Virus record (IMG/VR): IMGVR_UViG_3300036791_000399
Location: 1 to 64,000 of that record
DNA from: a virus
Strand: one strand, 5' to 3'
Length of the DNA stretch: 64,000 nt
The notes beneath the pieces are model-generated. The model worked only from the letters and a program-made list of their open reading frames with translations. It searched no databases and had not been told where the DNA came from. This document shows, one piece after another, positions 23,807 to 33,329 of this stretch. Each line of letters opens with the position of its first letter. Position 1 is the first letter of the stretch. The position numbers were made by a program, and so were the translations under genes.

Positions 23807-24343
23807 ATGGATATCACTCCTGGACTTGGTAATCTCCAACTAGTCGGGCAACCGACGTATGCCGCTGGCAACACGTTCAGCGGCCCGGTGATCGCTGGGT
23901 CGATCAAGAATAGCTCGGGCCCAAGCTCGCTTCCGGCTGGAGCCGGCGGAATGCAAGGCCTCGCCAACGCCGGCTATGCCGAGATGGGCCAGTCGGCGGC
24001 TATCACCCAGGCGGCTGGCGCCGTTGGCACGCCAATCGTCATTCCTGGGCAAAGCCAGATCCTCTCGATCACCCTGATGGTGACGGCGGCCTGGACCGGC
24101 GGGGCGACCACCGTGTCGGTCGGGCGCACGGGCGGCGGTGTTGCTGATCTGGTCGCGCTGACGGCGGCTGCGGCGCTCGGGCAGCTTGCGCTCCTGCCCG
24201 GTACGGTCGCAGCGGCGGTTGCGCTCTGGAACGACGTCGGCAACGCCGACATGCAGATCACGGTGAACTCGGCCAACGCTGGCGCCGGCGCCGGCATCTT
24301 GACCGTCCGCTATCTGCAAGGGATCAACATGACCGCCGGATAA
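23807..24343 (+). CDS. Head decoration or fibre protein, Ala/Gly-rich
   Basis: 178 residues with strong GGGAAGGAG site. The N-terminal half (about 60 residues) is Gly/Pro-rich; the rest is alternating beta sequence (ITLMVTAAWTGGATTVSVG, DMQITVNSANAG). Follows the major capsid gene directly; a surface fibre or decoration role is inferred. Confidence 0.55.
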   Translation: MDITPGLGNLQLVGQPTYAAGNTFSGPVIAGSIKNSSGPSSLPAGAGGMQGLANAGYAEMGQSAAITQAAGAVGTPIVIPGQSQILSITLMVTAAWTGGATTVSVGRTGGGVADLVALTAAAALGQLALLPGTVAAAVALWNDVGNADMQITVNSANAGAGAGILTVRYLQGINMTAG

Positions 24344-24362
24344 CCGGTGTAAGGAGGTTTCC

Positions 24363-24758
24363 ATGAGCGGTGGTGAAGAAGGTCGAGCATACCGGGCGAG
24401 AGGCGGCGTAGTCTTCGCCGGCAAGGGCTCGCAGCCGCTGAAGCGCTTTAAATCCACGAGCCATCCATCCATCGCGGTCGATGCTTCGACGAAGCGCGGC
24501 GCAGGGCCGCTGTTCCGAAAGCGCGGCGGACGGCTCCCCGAGGCCTTTAAGGAGCACGAGGGGGATCCGGAGGAGGGTCGCGAGGAGAAGGCGACGGGCG
24601 GCGGGATCTCAGGCGGCGCTGCGAAGCCGAGCATGGGGCGCGCGGGGCGCAAGGTCGGAGGCGGCGTCGGCGCCGACTGTTCCCCGCTGACGCACGCGCA
24701 GACCCCTTCGAAGCCGAAGGGCCGAAAGCTCATGGGCGAAGGCGAGAAGACTCCGTAG
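24363..24758 (+). CDS. Basic Gly-rich protein with GG motifs, 131 aa
   Basis: Preceded by AAGGAGGT, a perfect ribosome-binding site. Highly basic and probably disordered. Contains YRARGGVVFAGKG, FRKRGGRLPEA and ATGGGISGGAAKPSMGRAGR; the last nearly repeats the end of the protein at 10052-10285. Basic charge could let it bind DNA in the capsid. No family known. Confidence 0.6.
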   Translation: MSGGEEGRAYRARGGVVFAGKGSQPLKRFKSTSHPSIAVDASTKRGAGPLFRKRGGRLPEAFKEHEGDPEEGREEKATGGGISGGAAKPSMGRAGRKVGGGVGADCSPLTHAQTPSKPKGRKLMGEGEKTP

Positions 24759-24824
24759 TCATTTGGTTGACCCTTCCCCTCTGCCTCAAACAGGAGCGGG
24801 GTCGTTTCGCTGGAAACCATCAGG

Positions 24825-24862
24825 CGCCGCTGTCTTCTCCGCATGAGGGCAGCGGCGATTTT
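24825..24862 (+). terminator. Terminator-like hairpin
   Basis: CGCCGCTG (24825-24832) pairs perfectly with CAGCGGCG (24850-24857); ATTTTCG follows. It lies in the gap after the basic Gly-rich gene and may partly separate capsid genes from adaptor genes, tuning expression downstream. Confidence 0.5.
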
Positions 24863-24877
24863 CGTAGGAGACGGCAA

Positions 24878-25225
24878 ATGCGCCCAATTAGCGTCACCGT
24901 CGGCCCCGGCACCACCCCGCTTACGAGCGCTCCGATCAGGCTCGACGAGTGGGCGGATGCGCAACTCGGCGTCCAGGTAGCGCCGATCGGCACGGCCAAT
25001 TTCACCGTCCAGACGAGCTTCGACGAAGGGCCGGATTCGCTTGTCAATCCGATCCCGGTGGGCTCGATGGTCTGGGATTCGACCTTGCTCCCGGCAGGGG
25101 CTGTAGCCGGTTCGGCCGCGATTTCGTTCACGCTCCTGGCCTCGCCGCTGTGGATCAGGCTCGTGCTGAATAGCGGCACGGGCTCGGCGCGGATGAATGT
25201 CGTTCAGTACGACAACGGGGCGTGA
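24878..25225 (+). CDS. Small beta-rich virion protein, 115 aa
   Basis: Start at ATG 24878 after TAGGAG. Sequence of short beta strands (RPISVTVGPGTTPL, FTVQTSFDEGPD, PLWIRLVLNSG) suggests an Ig-like or jelly-roll structural protein. Overlaps the next gene as GTGA/TGATG. Function unknown; position is between capsid and adaptor genes. Confidence 0.6.
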   Translation: MRPISVTVGPGTTPLTSAPIRLDEWADAQLGVQVAPIGTANFTVQTSFDEGPDSLVNPIPVGSMVWDSTLLPAGAVAGSAAISFTLLASPLWIRLVLNSGTGSARMNVVQYDNGA

Positions 25226-25524
25226 TGATGAATAATTCGACGCTTGAGATCACCGAGGGCGATCGTCAGATCAGCGAGATCGCAGGCGCCGTTGGCGCGC
25301 TCTCCGTTCACATTGCTGCCGATGATGGCGGGTGGATGGTCGCCGACTCGATCGGCCCGCCGGTTTCGGAGGCGATTATCTGGGCGGCGCCCTACGATAG
25401 CGCTTACGTCGCGAGCGGCGCGGTAGTTCGTCTCGACTTTCCAGTTCAGAAGGGTCTTTGGCTTCGCGTGCCGCTTGGCGGAGTGTGCTCGATCTCGTGG
25501 GATGGACCGGCGACGCCCAAATGA
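25222..25524 (+). CDS. Small virion-associated protein, 100 aa
   Basis: Begins at GTG 25222 or at ATG 25225/25228. Beta-rich chain (SVHIAADDGGWMV, VVRLDFPVQKGLWLRVPLG). Its stop overlaps the start of the adaptor gene as ATGA. Similar in size and composition to the preceding small protein, though no clear sequence repeat is seen. Probably a minor head or neck component. Confidence 0.55.
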   Translation: MMMNNSTLEITEGDRQISEIAGAVGALSVHIAADDGGWMVADSIGPPVSEAIIWAAPYDSAYVASGAVVRLDFPVQKGLWLRVPLGGVCSISWDGPATPK

Positions 25525-26210
25525 GCCTCACCCTCACCAACACCTTCGACTTCGCCCCTTCGGCCGGCGAATGCGTCCTCAATGCGCTTTCGCGCATCCA
25601 GATCCGCGGCCCAATGGTGAAGACCGAAATGCTGCACATGGCGGCGATGGAGGCCAACCTGATGCAGGTCGAGTGGTCGAATCGGGGTCCGAACCTGTGG
25701 ACGGTCGATGAGCAGGAGATCGAAACCGAGGCGGCGTTCGCCACCTACCCCGTCGACCCCTCGACGATCGCCGTCCTGGAGGTGACCCTCGGCCAGGGCA
25801 GTCCGCCCAACGAAACAGAGATCATGCTGACTTCGATCTCGCGCACCCAGTACATGTCTTATCCGAACAAGGCCTTGCCGGGGCGTCCGACAGTCTATTG
25901 GTTCGACATCCTGATCGCGCCGACGATCACTCTGTGGCCGGTCCCTGATCAGGTCTACAATCTGCACTTCAGCCGCTATCGCCAGCAAATGGACGCGACG
26001 TTGCGTAACGCCGGCAATTTTGAGGCGCCCTACCGGTGGCTCGATGCGGCGAGCGCGGGCTTAGCGCACCGGCTGGCGCGTCATTACGCGCCTGGATTGG
26101 AGCAGCAGCGCAAAGCGGATTACGTCGAGGCCTACGGCCATGCCGCGGCGCGCGACAAGGAGAACGCGCCGGTCTTCATCAGCCCGATGTTGGAGTTCTA
26201 CAGCGCGTGA
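25521..26210 (+). CDS. Head-tail adaptor protein (probable)
   Basis: 229 residues from ATG 25521. N-terminal helical part (ECVLNALSRIQIRG), then beta hairpin with LWPVPDQVYNLHFSRYR and a helical end (APYRWLDAASAGLAHRLARHY). This helix-beta-helix order is like phage adaptor/gp4-type proteins that seal the portal. A similar PDQxY hairpin appears in the protein at 33326, which may be a paralogue. Confidence 0.6.
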   Translation: MSLTLTNTFDFAPSAGECVLNALSRIQIRGPMVKTEMLHMAAMEANLMQVEWSNRGPNLWTVDEQEIETEAAFATYPVDPSTIAVLEVTLGQGSPPNETEIMLTSISRTQYMSYPNKALPGRPTVYWFDILIAPTITLWPVPDQVYNLHFSRYRQQMDATLRNAGNFEAPYRWLDAASAGLAHRLARHYAPGLEQQRKADYVEAYGHAAARDKENAPVFISPMLEFYSA

Positions 26211-26219
26211 GGAGAGACT

Positions 26220-26594
26220 ATGGCTTGGGCTTCACGCTCTGGGAGGGCCGTCACTAATCCTGAACACCCGCGGGCGTTCGCCGTCTGCGATAATTGCCGC
26301 TTTTGGTACAACCATAACAAGCTGAAATGGCAGCGCGAGTGGCAGGGCACTCAGATCATCAACAAGGGCTTCCTGGTCTGCGAGGGATGTCTCGACAAGC
26401 CCAATCCGCAGCTTAAGGCGCGGTTGATGCCGCCGGATCCGGTGCCGATCGCCAATCCGCGGCCCGAGATCAACATCTACCCGCTCGACGTCTTTCATGT
26501 TGGAGTCGAAACGACTCCGCGCGCCGCGGTCGCGACCGAAACGGACGCCTCTCGCAACTGGCCAGCCGGCGCGCCGATGGAAATTGAGGATTAA
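26220..26594 (+). CDS. Conserved zinc-ribbon phage protein, 124 aa
   Basis: Contains RAFAVCDNCRFWYNHNKL, then LVCEGCLDKP: a four-Cys zinc-binding unit, followed by PPDPVPIANPRPE. I recognise this layout from phage hypothetical proteins encoded between adaptor and tail-fibre genes. Possibly a neck or tail assembly factor. The coding region ends one base before an HNH gene. Confidence 0.7.
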   Translation: MAWASRSGRAVTNPEHPRAFAVCDNCRFWYNHNKLKWQREWQGTQIINKGFLVCEGCLDKPNPQLKARLMPPDPVPIANPRPEINIYPLDVFHVGVETTPRAAVATETDASRNWPAGAPMEIED

Positions 26595-26595
26595 T

Positions 26596-26988
26596 ATGTC
26601 TAGTTGGAAACATGGACAAGCTCCTCAAGGAGCAGGGAAGCCTGAGACGAAGGAATATCGTGCGTGGCGCAATATGATACGGCGCTGCACCGAAATAAAT
26701 AACGCGAGCTATTCTTATTACGGCCCGCGAGGAATTTCGGTGTGCGAGCGCTGGCGGAATGATTTTATTACGTTTCTGGCGGATATTGGTAAGGCACCAT
26801 CTCAACAACATTGGCTCGATCGTATTAATGGTGACGGCAATTACGAGCCGGGGAATGTACGCTGGGTAACTCCGGCAGAATCTGCCCGTAACAGGCGTGG
26901 AAATTATCACACGCCAAAGAGAGAGGAAGCGGTGAAGAAGTGGCGGGAGGCTGGGCCAAGAGCGCGCCGCAGGGAGCTTCAGCCGTGA
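26596..26988 (+). CDS. HNH-family homing endonuclease, 130 aa
   Basis: Starts at ATG 26596, one base after the previous stop. Signature blocks: [53 protein letters not shown] and ARNRR, the compact HNH type found in phages and near introns. Low GC compared with both neighbours. Its stop overlaps the GTG start of the fibre gene, so the insertion has become part of the operon. Confidence 0.85.
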   Translation: MSSWKHGQAPQGAGKPETKEYRAWRNMIRRCTEINNASYSYYGPRGISVCERWRNDFITFLADIGKAPSQQHWLDRINGDGNYEPGNVRWVTPAESARNRRGNYHTPKREEAVKKWREAGPRARRRELQP

Positions 26989-28337
26989 ACGACTTCAGCG
27001 AGAAGCCGAGCGCCTGGAAGGGCCCCTTCCAGCGGGCCTATGTCGACCTATCGACCTCGACCCGCCAGACGTCGCTCGCTGCGCAGCCCACCAAGGCACG
27101 CGCGAAGAAGCCCCTCGGCCAGTCTGCCAAGACCTCGGCCCGTCAGAACCCATTCCAACGAGCCCCTGGCGAGCCGGCCTCCCCGAAGCCGCTCGACACG
27201 CTTCCGCCGCCGATCGAGCAAGAGATCCCGATCAGTCAGCTTCCGCTCGCGGGACCAATTCTCGGCGCCGAGATGGTCCCGATTGTGCAGAATGGGATTA
27301 CCTGTCGTACGACCAGTGTCGGATTGGTCGGCCCGGTGGGATCCCAGGGGCCGATGGGACCGCCTGGGCCAGTAGGTCCGAAGGGCGCTGACAGCACGGT
27401 CCCTGGCCCGACAGGTCCGCAGGGCGCGCAGGGAGCCACAGGGCCGGCTGGGCCCCAGGGCGCGGCGAGCACGGTTCCTGGCCCGCAAGGACCGCAGGGC
27501 GCAACTGGCGCGGCCGGGGCGACCGGGGCGGCTGGACCCTCTGGCGCTGTCGGGGCAACCGGCCCTGCAGGACCGCAAGGGCCCCAGGGCAATGTGGGTC
27601 CAGCGGGTCCGCAAGGTGCGCAGGGCGCTGCGAGCACCGTCCCCGGCCCGCAAGGACCGACCGGGGCGACGGGTGCGGCAAGCACGGTCCCTGGCCCTGT
27701 AGGCCCAAGCGGACCCACTGGGGCGACTGGACCCCAAGGCCCACAGGGCGTCGCTGGCCCTCCTGGCGGCCTGGGCGAAGCGCCGCAAGACGGGCACATC
27801 TACGGCCGCGAAAACGCCGCCTGGGTGCAGGTAACGGGCGGCGGCGGAGCGAGCGTCACGATCTCGGACACGGCGCCCTCATCGCCGAACGTCGGCGATC
27901 TCTGGTGGTCGTCGACGCTTCTGACGATGTTCGTCTATTACAACGACGGCACCTCGAGCCAGTGGGTCGTAGCGAGTCCGGGGATCAGCGCGTCGAGTCC
28001 CTTGGTCAATGCGCCGTTCTCGGTCGCCAATGTCGCCGCCAGCGGCGCGACTGCGCTCAACTGGACGAACGGCGACATCCAGAAGGTCACGCTCAACGCC
28101 AATTCGACCATCGCCGTCTCGGGCTGGCCGGCTTCCGGCACGCTCGCCAAGCTCACGCTCGATATTCAGAACACCGGCGCTTTCAACATCACTGGCTGGC
28201 CCACCGGGACGAAATGGGCGGGCGGCGCGGCGCCGACGATTACTTCCGGCGCCGGAAAGCAGGACGTGATCGTTCTGATGTCGCTCGACGGCGGAACGAC
28301 CGTTCTGGGCTCGGTCGCGGGGCAGAATTACTCATGA
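26985..28337 (+). CDS. Collagen-like tail fibre protein A
   Basis: 450 residues from GTG 26985. Residues about 1-110 form the N-terminal attachment part; about 115-263 are Gly-X-Y collagen repeats interrupted several times by STVPGP; then a hinge, [18 protein letters not shown], and a beta-rich C-terminal receptor-binding part. Trimeric triple-helix fibres of this kind contact the host surface. The hinge sequence is shared with fibre B at 29930. Confidence 0.85.
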   Translation: MNDFSEKPSAWKGPFQRAYVDLSTSTRQTSLAAQPTKARAKKPLGQSAKTSARQNPFQRAPGEPASPKPLDTLPPPIEQEIPISQLPLAGPILGAEMVPIVQNGITCRTTSVGLVGPVGSQGPMGPPGPVGPKGADSTVPGPTGPQGAQGATGPAGPQGAASTVPGPQGPQGATGAAGATGAAGPSGAVGATGPAGPQGPQGNVGPAGPQGAQGAASTVPGPQGPTGATGAASTVPGPVGPSGPTGATGPQGPQGVAGPPGGLGEAPQDGHIYGRENAAWVQVTGGGGASVTISDTAPSSPNVGDLWWSSTLLTMFVYYNDGTSSQWVVASPGISASSPLVNAPFSVANVAASGATALNWTNGDIQKVTLNANSTIAVSGWPASGTLAKLTLDIQNTGAFNITGWPTGTKWAGGAAPTITSGAGKQDVIVLMSLDGGTTVLGSVAGQNYS

Positions 28338-28355
28338 CCGGGGTAGTGTGAAAAA

Positions 28356-29816
28356 TTGGCTATTTGGTACTGGGTCGCGGCGTCCGCGGCGAACTTCGCC
28401 ACCGCGAACTGGGCGACCAGTTCGGGAGGGACGGCGTCGGGCCAGCCGACGACCGGCGACACCGCCATCTTCGACAGCAAGTCGTCGGCCTCCTGCACCC
28501 TCGCGGCAAGCGTCTCGTTGGCGTCGCTCGACTGTCAGGGCGGCGTCGGGAATTTCGCCGGCCTCCTGATCCACAACAATGGCGTGACGGTCACGATCAG
28601 CGCGGCCGGCGCAGCGGCGTTCCGGCTGTCGCCGCAGATGAGCTACAACGGCCCGACTTCCGGGTGCCTCCTCACCTTCACCAACACTTCCGGCGTCGCC
28701 ATGCTGACCAGCGCCGGGAAGAAATTCGGCGCGATCACGATCAACGGCGCGGGTGGAACGGTGCGTCAGGCCGACGACCTCAGCGTCAACACCGCGCTCA
28801 ACAGCCCGTTCACGGTGACCGCCGGAACCTTCGACGCCAACGGATTCAACACCACCGCAATCTCTTTCCTTTGCAGCGGCGCGGGCGTTCGCACGGTCCT
28901 TCTCGGCGCGACGCTCAACCTCGGCGGCAATACCGGATCCGGCGCGACCGTCTTCACCACCGCGACGTCCACCAACCTGACTTTCACGGTCGGCGCTTGC
29001 GTCATCAACGTGGTGAGTACGGGCGGCGCGTCCTATGTCATCATGGCGTTTAGCGCCCTCACCTACAACGCCATCAATTTTCAGACGACCAGCGCGGCGC
29101 TATACGTCTCGCTCACCGGCTCGCCGACATTCTCCAATTTCAACGTCGCTCCTGGCTGGGTTTTCTATCTTCCCGGCCAAGTGATCGGATCCCCGGTCCT
29201 TACGGTCCAGAATGCTTTCGCCCTCGTTGGATCGCCGACTCTTCCGGTCGGCTTCGTCTGCACCGCCGTTGCGACTTTCAATTTCTGTCCGGTGTCCTGC
29301 CCTAGCGGGAACTGCTCGATCCAGTGGGGAATCTTGAGCGCCTGCACCGGAATCGGCGGGGCCAATTTCTCCGCCACCGACACCTTGGCGGTCGGCCTGA
29401 ACACCGGATGGGCGATCACGCCGCCAATCGACGCTTCCATACCAGCCGCCGTTGCTTCGGCGGTATGGGGCGACTTGCTGAGTTCCAGCGATTTCACTGT
29501 GGCCGGCAGCGCTGGCGCGCTGATGGCGGCGATGGCTAATCTGCAATACACGGTGCCGGCGATCGGCCGCGGCACGACCGCCTCCGGCGGCACCCGGACG
29601 TCCATCCCGACTTCCGCCTTTGCGCCCGCGACATCCGCGTCGGTCGCCAATCAACTTGTCGGAAGAGCGGTGCTGTTCGATGCTGCGACGGCTACGGTCG
29701 CCTTGCGCGGTCAGGCGGCGGTGATCTCGGCCAGTTCCGCTGCCGCCGCCCCGACGCTCACCGTATCGACGCTGACGGCTGCGCCAGCCTCCGGCGACAC
29801 CTTTAGCGTCGTGTGA
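28356..29816 (+). CDS. Beta-structured tail or receptor-binding protein, 486 aa
   Basis: Starts at TTG 28356 with only a weak ribosome-binding site. Repetitive Ser/Thr/Gly/Ala sequence with many short strands (VTVTISAAGAAAFRL, TVTAGTFDANGFN), as in beta-helix tailspike or fibre bodies. Four Cys in CPVSCPSGNC and nearby are unusual for such a protein. No enzymatic motif seen. Located between two collagen-type fibres. Confidence 0.65.
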   Translation: MAIWYWVAASAANFATANWATSSGGTASGQPTTGDTAIFDSKSSASCTLAASVSLASLDCQGGVGNFAGLLIHNNGVTVTISAAGAAAFRLSPQMSYNGPTSGCLLTFTNTSGVAMLTSAGKKFGAITINGAGGTVRQADDLSVNTALNSPFTVTAGTFDANGFNTTAISFLCSGAGVRTVLLGATLNLGGNTGSGATVFTTATSTNLTFTVGACVINVVSTGGASYVIMAFSALTYNAINFQTTSAALYVSLTGSPTFSNFNVAPGWVFYLPGQVIGSPVLTVQNAFALVGSPTLPVGFVCTAVATFNFCPVSCPSGNCSIQWGILSACTGIGGANFSATDTLAVGLNTGWAITPPIDASIPAAVASAVWGDLLSSSDFTVAGSAGALMAAMANLQYTVPAIGRGTTASGGTRTSIPTSAFAPATSASVANQLVGRAVLFDAATATVALRGQAAVISASSAAAAPTLTVSTLTAAPASGDTFSVV

Positions 29817-29819
29817 CAC

Positions 29820-29927
29820 ATGGGCATAACCAAGCTCGGTCCAGGCGGCTACTCGGTCGCGGTTAACGCCCCAGCGGCGCCCGCGGCGCCAGTCTCCGGC
29901 GCGGCTATCCTCCTGGTGGGGATGTAG
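29820..29927 (+). CDS. Tiny protein, 35 aa, GPGGY type
   Basis: ATG 29820 to TAG 29927, fitted between two fibre genes with 3- and 2-base gaps. Begins [15 protein letters not shown], a pattern seen in tiny phage tail-region proteins, and ends in a hydrophobic helix AAILLVGM. Tight packing and motif support it, but the ribosome-binding site is weak. Confidence 0.45.
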   Translation: MGITKLGPGGYSVAVNAPAAPAAPVSGAAILLVGM

Positions 29928-29929
29928 CG

Positions 29930-31663
29930 ATGGCTGTTAATTTCCCTGACAGCCCGACCAACGGCGAGACCTTCACCACCGGCGGAATCACCTATCAGTG
30001 GAACGGCTCGGCTTGGATCGTGACCGGCAGCGGCGTCGCGGGCCCTGCCGGCCCACAAGGCCCCGCTGGGCCGACGGGGCCGACTGGCGCCACCGGAGCG
30101 CCAGGGGCGACGGGCGCGCAGGGTCCACAGGGCTTGACGGGCGCGCAAGGGGTGCAGGGACCAACCGGGTCGATGGGCGCGCAGGGGCCGGCCGGCTCTG
30201 CCGGCGCGACCGGGCCTCCTGGCGCCGATAGCACGGTCCCCGGCCCGACAGGTCCGCAGGGCCCTCCAGGGGCCGCTGGGGCGACAGGCAATACCGGAGC
30301 CACAGGACCGCCAGGGGCGACCGGCGCCCAAGGCGCAGCGGGATCTCAAGGCCCCACAGGACCGGCTGGGGCAGCGGGACCAGCGGGGCCGACCGCAGTC
30401 AGCACTGATGCCAATAACGTCGCGACGCTTGGCAGCGATCATCTGATCTTCGTGCCGCGCCCGCCGAGCGTCACTGTCTCCGATACGGCTCCGTCTTCGC
30501 CAAAAGCGGGCGATCTCTGGTGGGATTCAGTAGGCGGGCAACTTTATGTTTGGTACGTCGACGCAAATTCAAGCCAGTGGGTGGTCGCCAACAATTCCGG
30601 CGGCAATTATCTGCCGCTGACCGGCGGCGCTCTGACGGGGCCGGTTACGGCCGCCGCCGATCCGGTCGTTCCGCTCGGCCTCGCCACCAAGCAATACGTC
30701 GACGCGACGAACTCTCGCTACCGCAACCGGATCATCAACGGCGACATGTCGGTCGATCAGCGCGGGGGCAGCGGAGCTATCGCTGCAAGCGGCAGCAAAT
30801 ACATAATCGACCGTTGGGCCGCTGGCGTGTCGGTTGGCGGCAAGTGCAGCGTCGGCAGCATTGCCGGAGCGCCTTATCCGTTTGCCTTGGGCTGGACGAC
30901 AACCACTGCCTACACGGTGACGGCTGGCGACTATTTCAATCTCAACCAAAAAGTCGAGGCTTATAATTTTCTCGACGCCAATTGGGGAACCGCGAACGCA
31001 CAGCCGGTCGTATTGGAGTTTTGGGCCTTCTCGTCGCTTGCCGGGACGTTCGGCGGATCGTTGAGCAATGGCGCTTTCAACCGTTCTTACCCTTTCACCT
31101 ATACGCTGACGGCGAATACGTGGACGAAGATCAGGCTCAACATTCCCGGCGATACGGCTGGAACGTGGTCAGTCGCCAACACCGCTAACGCCTTGACCGT
31201 GACGTTCGGCTGTGGCGTTGGCGCAACTTATTCGGCGGCTCCTGGCTCATGGCAAGCGGGAGCTTTTCTTTCAGCGACTGGCGCGGTCAGCGTCGTCGGC
31301 ACGCTCAACGCGACGCTTAACATCACCGGCGTTGCGCTGATGGTCGGCGCGGCGGCGGCTAACGCCGAACCTGAGTTCCGCAAGTACAGCGACAATCTGA
31401 TCGACTGTCAGCGGTATTTTTGCAGCGTGCCCTTCAATGTATCGGCCTATACTGCTGCGGGTGTGACGGTTGGTTATGCGCAGACTTTGCCGGTTATGAT
31501 GCGAGCCGCGCCAACGATCACAGTAAGCACTACGGGCAGCAGCAATTTTGGTGCTATGGCTGTGTCAGCTACCAGCGCAAATGCTGTTACGCCAAGCGCC
31601 GCCGGAACAGCGACGGGGGGCGCTTATTTCTATGGCTCCTTCAAGGCGGACGCGGATTTCTGA
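29930..31663 (+). CDS. Collagen-like tail fibre protein B
   Basis: 577 residues. N-cap [16 protein letters not shown]; collagen repeats at about 37-155 with one ADSTVPGP interruption; hinge [18 protein letters not shown]; module [15 protein letters not shown]; then a C-terminal tip with [15 protein letters not shown] and LIDCQRYF, the end-domain pattern of many phage tail fibres. Shares the hinge with fibre A and the N-cap and tip with protein C that follows. Confidence 0.88.
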   Translation: MAVNFPDSPTNGETFTTGGITYQWNGSAWIVTGSGVAGPAGPQGPAGPTGPTGATGAPGATGAQGPQGLTGAQGVQGPTGSMGAQGPAGSAGATGPPGADSTVPGPTGPQGPPGAAGATGNTGATGPPGATGAQGAAGSQGPTGPAGAAGPAGPTAVSTDANNVATLGSDHLIFVPRPPSVTVSDTAPSSPKAGDLWWDSVGGQLYVWYVDANSSQWVVANNSGGNYLPLTGGALTGPVTAAADPVVPLGLATKQYVDATNSRYRNRIINGDMSVDQRGGSGAIAASGSKYIIDRWAAGVSVGGKCSVGSIAGAPYPFALGWTTTTAYTVTAGDYFNLNQKVEAYNFLDANWGTANAQPVVLEFWAFSSLAGTFGGSLSNGAFNRSYPFTYTLTANTWTKIRLNIPGDTAGTWSVANTANALTVTFGCGVGATYSAAPGSWQAGAFLSATGAVSVVGTLNATLNITGVALMVGAAAANAEPEFRKYSDNLIDCQRYFCSVPFNVSAYTAAGVTVGYAQTLPVMMRAAPTITVSTTGSSNFGAMAVSATSANAVTPSAAGTATGGAYFYGSFKADADF

Positions 31664-31665
31664 CC

Positions 31666-33138
31666 ATGCTGGATTTCCCGTCATCCCCCACAACCGGCCA
31701 GATCTTCACCGCGCCCAATGGCTCGACCTGGATTTACGATGGCGTGAAATGGGCCTCGACTTCGGCCGGAACAGGCTTCCTGCCGCTGTCAGGCGGCACG
31801 CTGAGCGGCAATCTGACCATCGCTCCGGCTGGTGACGCCAACCTGATTTTGAACAAGAGCGGTTCCGGCCACTCGAACGACATTTTCTCTTACACCGCCG
31901 GCTCGCCGCGCTGGCTGTTTCAATTCGGCAATTCCACCGCTGAGGGATCTAGCAACACCGGCTCGGACTTCGTTCTCGCTCGCTATGACAACAGCGGCAA
32001 TTACCTCGATGCGCCGCTGATCGTTCAGCGCGGTGACGGGCGCGCGACGGTCACGCAAGATCCGATCGTTCCGCTCGGGATCGCCACCAAGGAGTACGTG
32101 GACAACACTGGAGGGTTCAACAACGTCGGGCGCAACCTGATCAACAACTCGATGATGCGCGTCGCCCAGCGCGGCAATGGGCCGTTCACGGCGGCTGGCT
32201 ATAGCCTCGATCAGTGGGTTGTTTACGTCAACGCTGACACAGTGAGCGTCGCACGGGGGGCTTTTGGAGTTGGAGGCCCGACCGGCGATGAGGCGGCGCA
32301 ATATTTTCTCACCAGTAGTTTCACTGGTACGTCGGGAGCGGCGGCGGTCAACGGGATCGTCCAGAAGATCGAGAACGTAGCGCGCCTGTCGGGCAAGACG
32401 ATCATCGTCTCGTTCTGGGCTAACACAAACACAGCGCCGAAGCTCGGCGTCAATGTTTATCAGAGTTTCGGTTCAGGCGGCTCGCCATCAACGGGCGCGT
32501 ATGTGCTTGCTACTGGACAGCAATTCGCTATCGGCTCGACGTGGGCGCGTTATTCGTGCGCAATCGCCATCCCGTCGATTGTCGGCAAGACGCTGGGAAC
32601 CAATGGTGACGATCACACTCAGTTTATATTTTTCTATTCCAGCGGCGCGACCAACAATCAGATCGCAGGCAACATCGGTGTGCAGAGCGGCACGATCAAC
32701 ATCTGGGGCGTGCAGGTCGAGATCGCCGCGCCCGGTCAGACCCAGCCGTCGCCGTTGGAGAAGCCCGACTTGGCGACCGAACTGGTGCGCTGCCAGCGGT
32801 ATTTTGAGAAATCGTACAATCAATTTATTGCTCCCGGCGCAGTGAATGGTGGTGGGCGCTGCCAAGCTTTATTGTCGCAGGGGGTTACTCCGACAGCGGT
32901 AGTCGGGCTAAGTCAAACTATACGCTATGCCGCCACCAAACGTGCCGTGCCGACAATTACTCTATACTCAGACGCCACGGGGGCGTCGGGTAAAGCCCGC
33001 GACAATCAGTCTAACGTGGATGTAACAGGCACTCTGGTCGTTAATGGCGATAGTTCATTTGGTTGGTCAGCAGTTCAGAGCGTCGCTTCTTATAACGTGA
33101 ACCTTACCTGTCATTGGACCGCCAGCGCGGAGCTATGA
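31666..33138 (+). CDS. Tail fibre protein C (no collagen part)
   Basis: 490 residues from ATG 31666, two bases after fibre B. N-cap LDFPSSPTTGQIFTAPNGS, module FLPLSGGTLSGNLTI, IATKEYVDN, then the tip with GRNLINNSMMRVAQRGNGPF and LVRCQRYF. It is fibre B without the collagen and hinge sections, so the two are probably duplicates or recombination products giving alternative receptor tips. Confidence 0.85.
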   Translation: MLDFPSSPTTGQIFTAPNGSTWIYDGVKWASTSAGTGFLPLSGGTLSGNLTIAPAGDANLILNKSGSGHSNDIFSYTAGSPRWLFQFGNSTAEGSSNTGSDFVLARYDNSGNYLDAPLIVQRGDGRATVTQDPIVPLGIATKEYVDNTGGFNNVGRNLINNSMMRVAQRGNGPFTAAGYSLDQWVVYVNADTVSVARGAFGVGGPTGDEAAQYFLTSSFTGTSGAAAVNGIVQKIENVARLSGKTIIVSFWANTNTAPKLGVNVYQSFGSGGSPSTGAYVLATGQQFAIGSTWARYSCAIAIPSIVGKTLGTNGDDHTQFIFFYSSGATNNQIAGNIGVQSGTINIWGVQVEIAAPGQTQPSPLEKPDLATELVRCQRYFEKSYNQFIAPGAVNGGGRCQALLSQGVTPTAVVGLSQTIRYAATKRAVPTITLYSDATGASGKARDNQSNVDVTGTLVVNGDSSFGWSAVQSVASYNVNLTCHWTASAEL

Positions 33139-33329
33139 CCATGCAGCTTGTCTACACAGACCCCGACAAAACCACGATCAAGGTGACGCTCGATGAGGGC
33201 GAGAGCCTCGGCAACCTCAATGGGCCGGTCGAGGCGTTCGTCCCGACCGATCGGGCCAACACTGACTATGCGGCGATTCTTAGCAAGAAACTGAAAGTCG
33301 AATCTCATAAAGCGAGCCCTCCAGGATGA
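33135..33329 (+). CDS. Small protein, 64 aa
   Basis: ATGA overlap at both ends (33135 and 33326). Beginning MTMQLVYTDPDKTTIKVTLDE, it is a small beta/alpha protein with a Gly-Pro turn. Commonly encoded after fibre genes; may be a tail-fibre assembly partner, though no family is recognised. Confidence 0.6.
   Translation: MTMQLVYTDPDKTTIKVTLDEGESLGNLNGPVEAFVPTDRANTDYAAILSKKLKVESHKASPPG

Noticed and set aside
27236-27799. Minus-strand frame reading like collagen (Gly-Pro triplets)
   Set aside because: It is the complement of the real collagen part of fibre A; GGC/GCC codons give Gly/Ala/Pro on both strands. Start and ends do not fit gene spacing.
27322-30395. CRISPR-like repeat array
   Set aside because: The regular repeats are Gly-X-Y codon repeats of fibre genes, without constant repeats and unique spacers.
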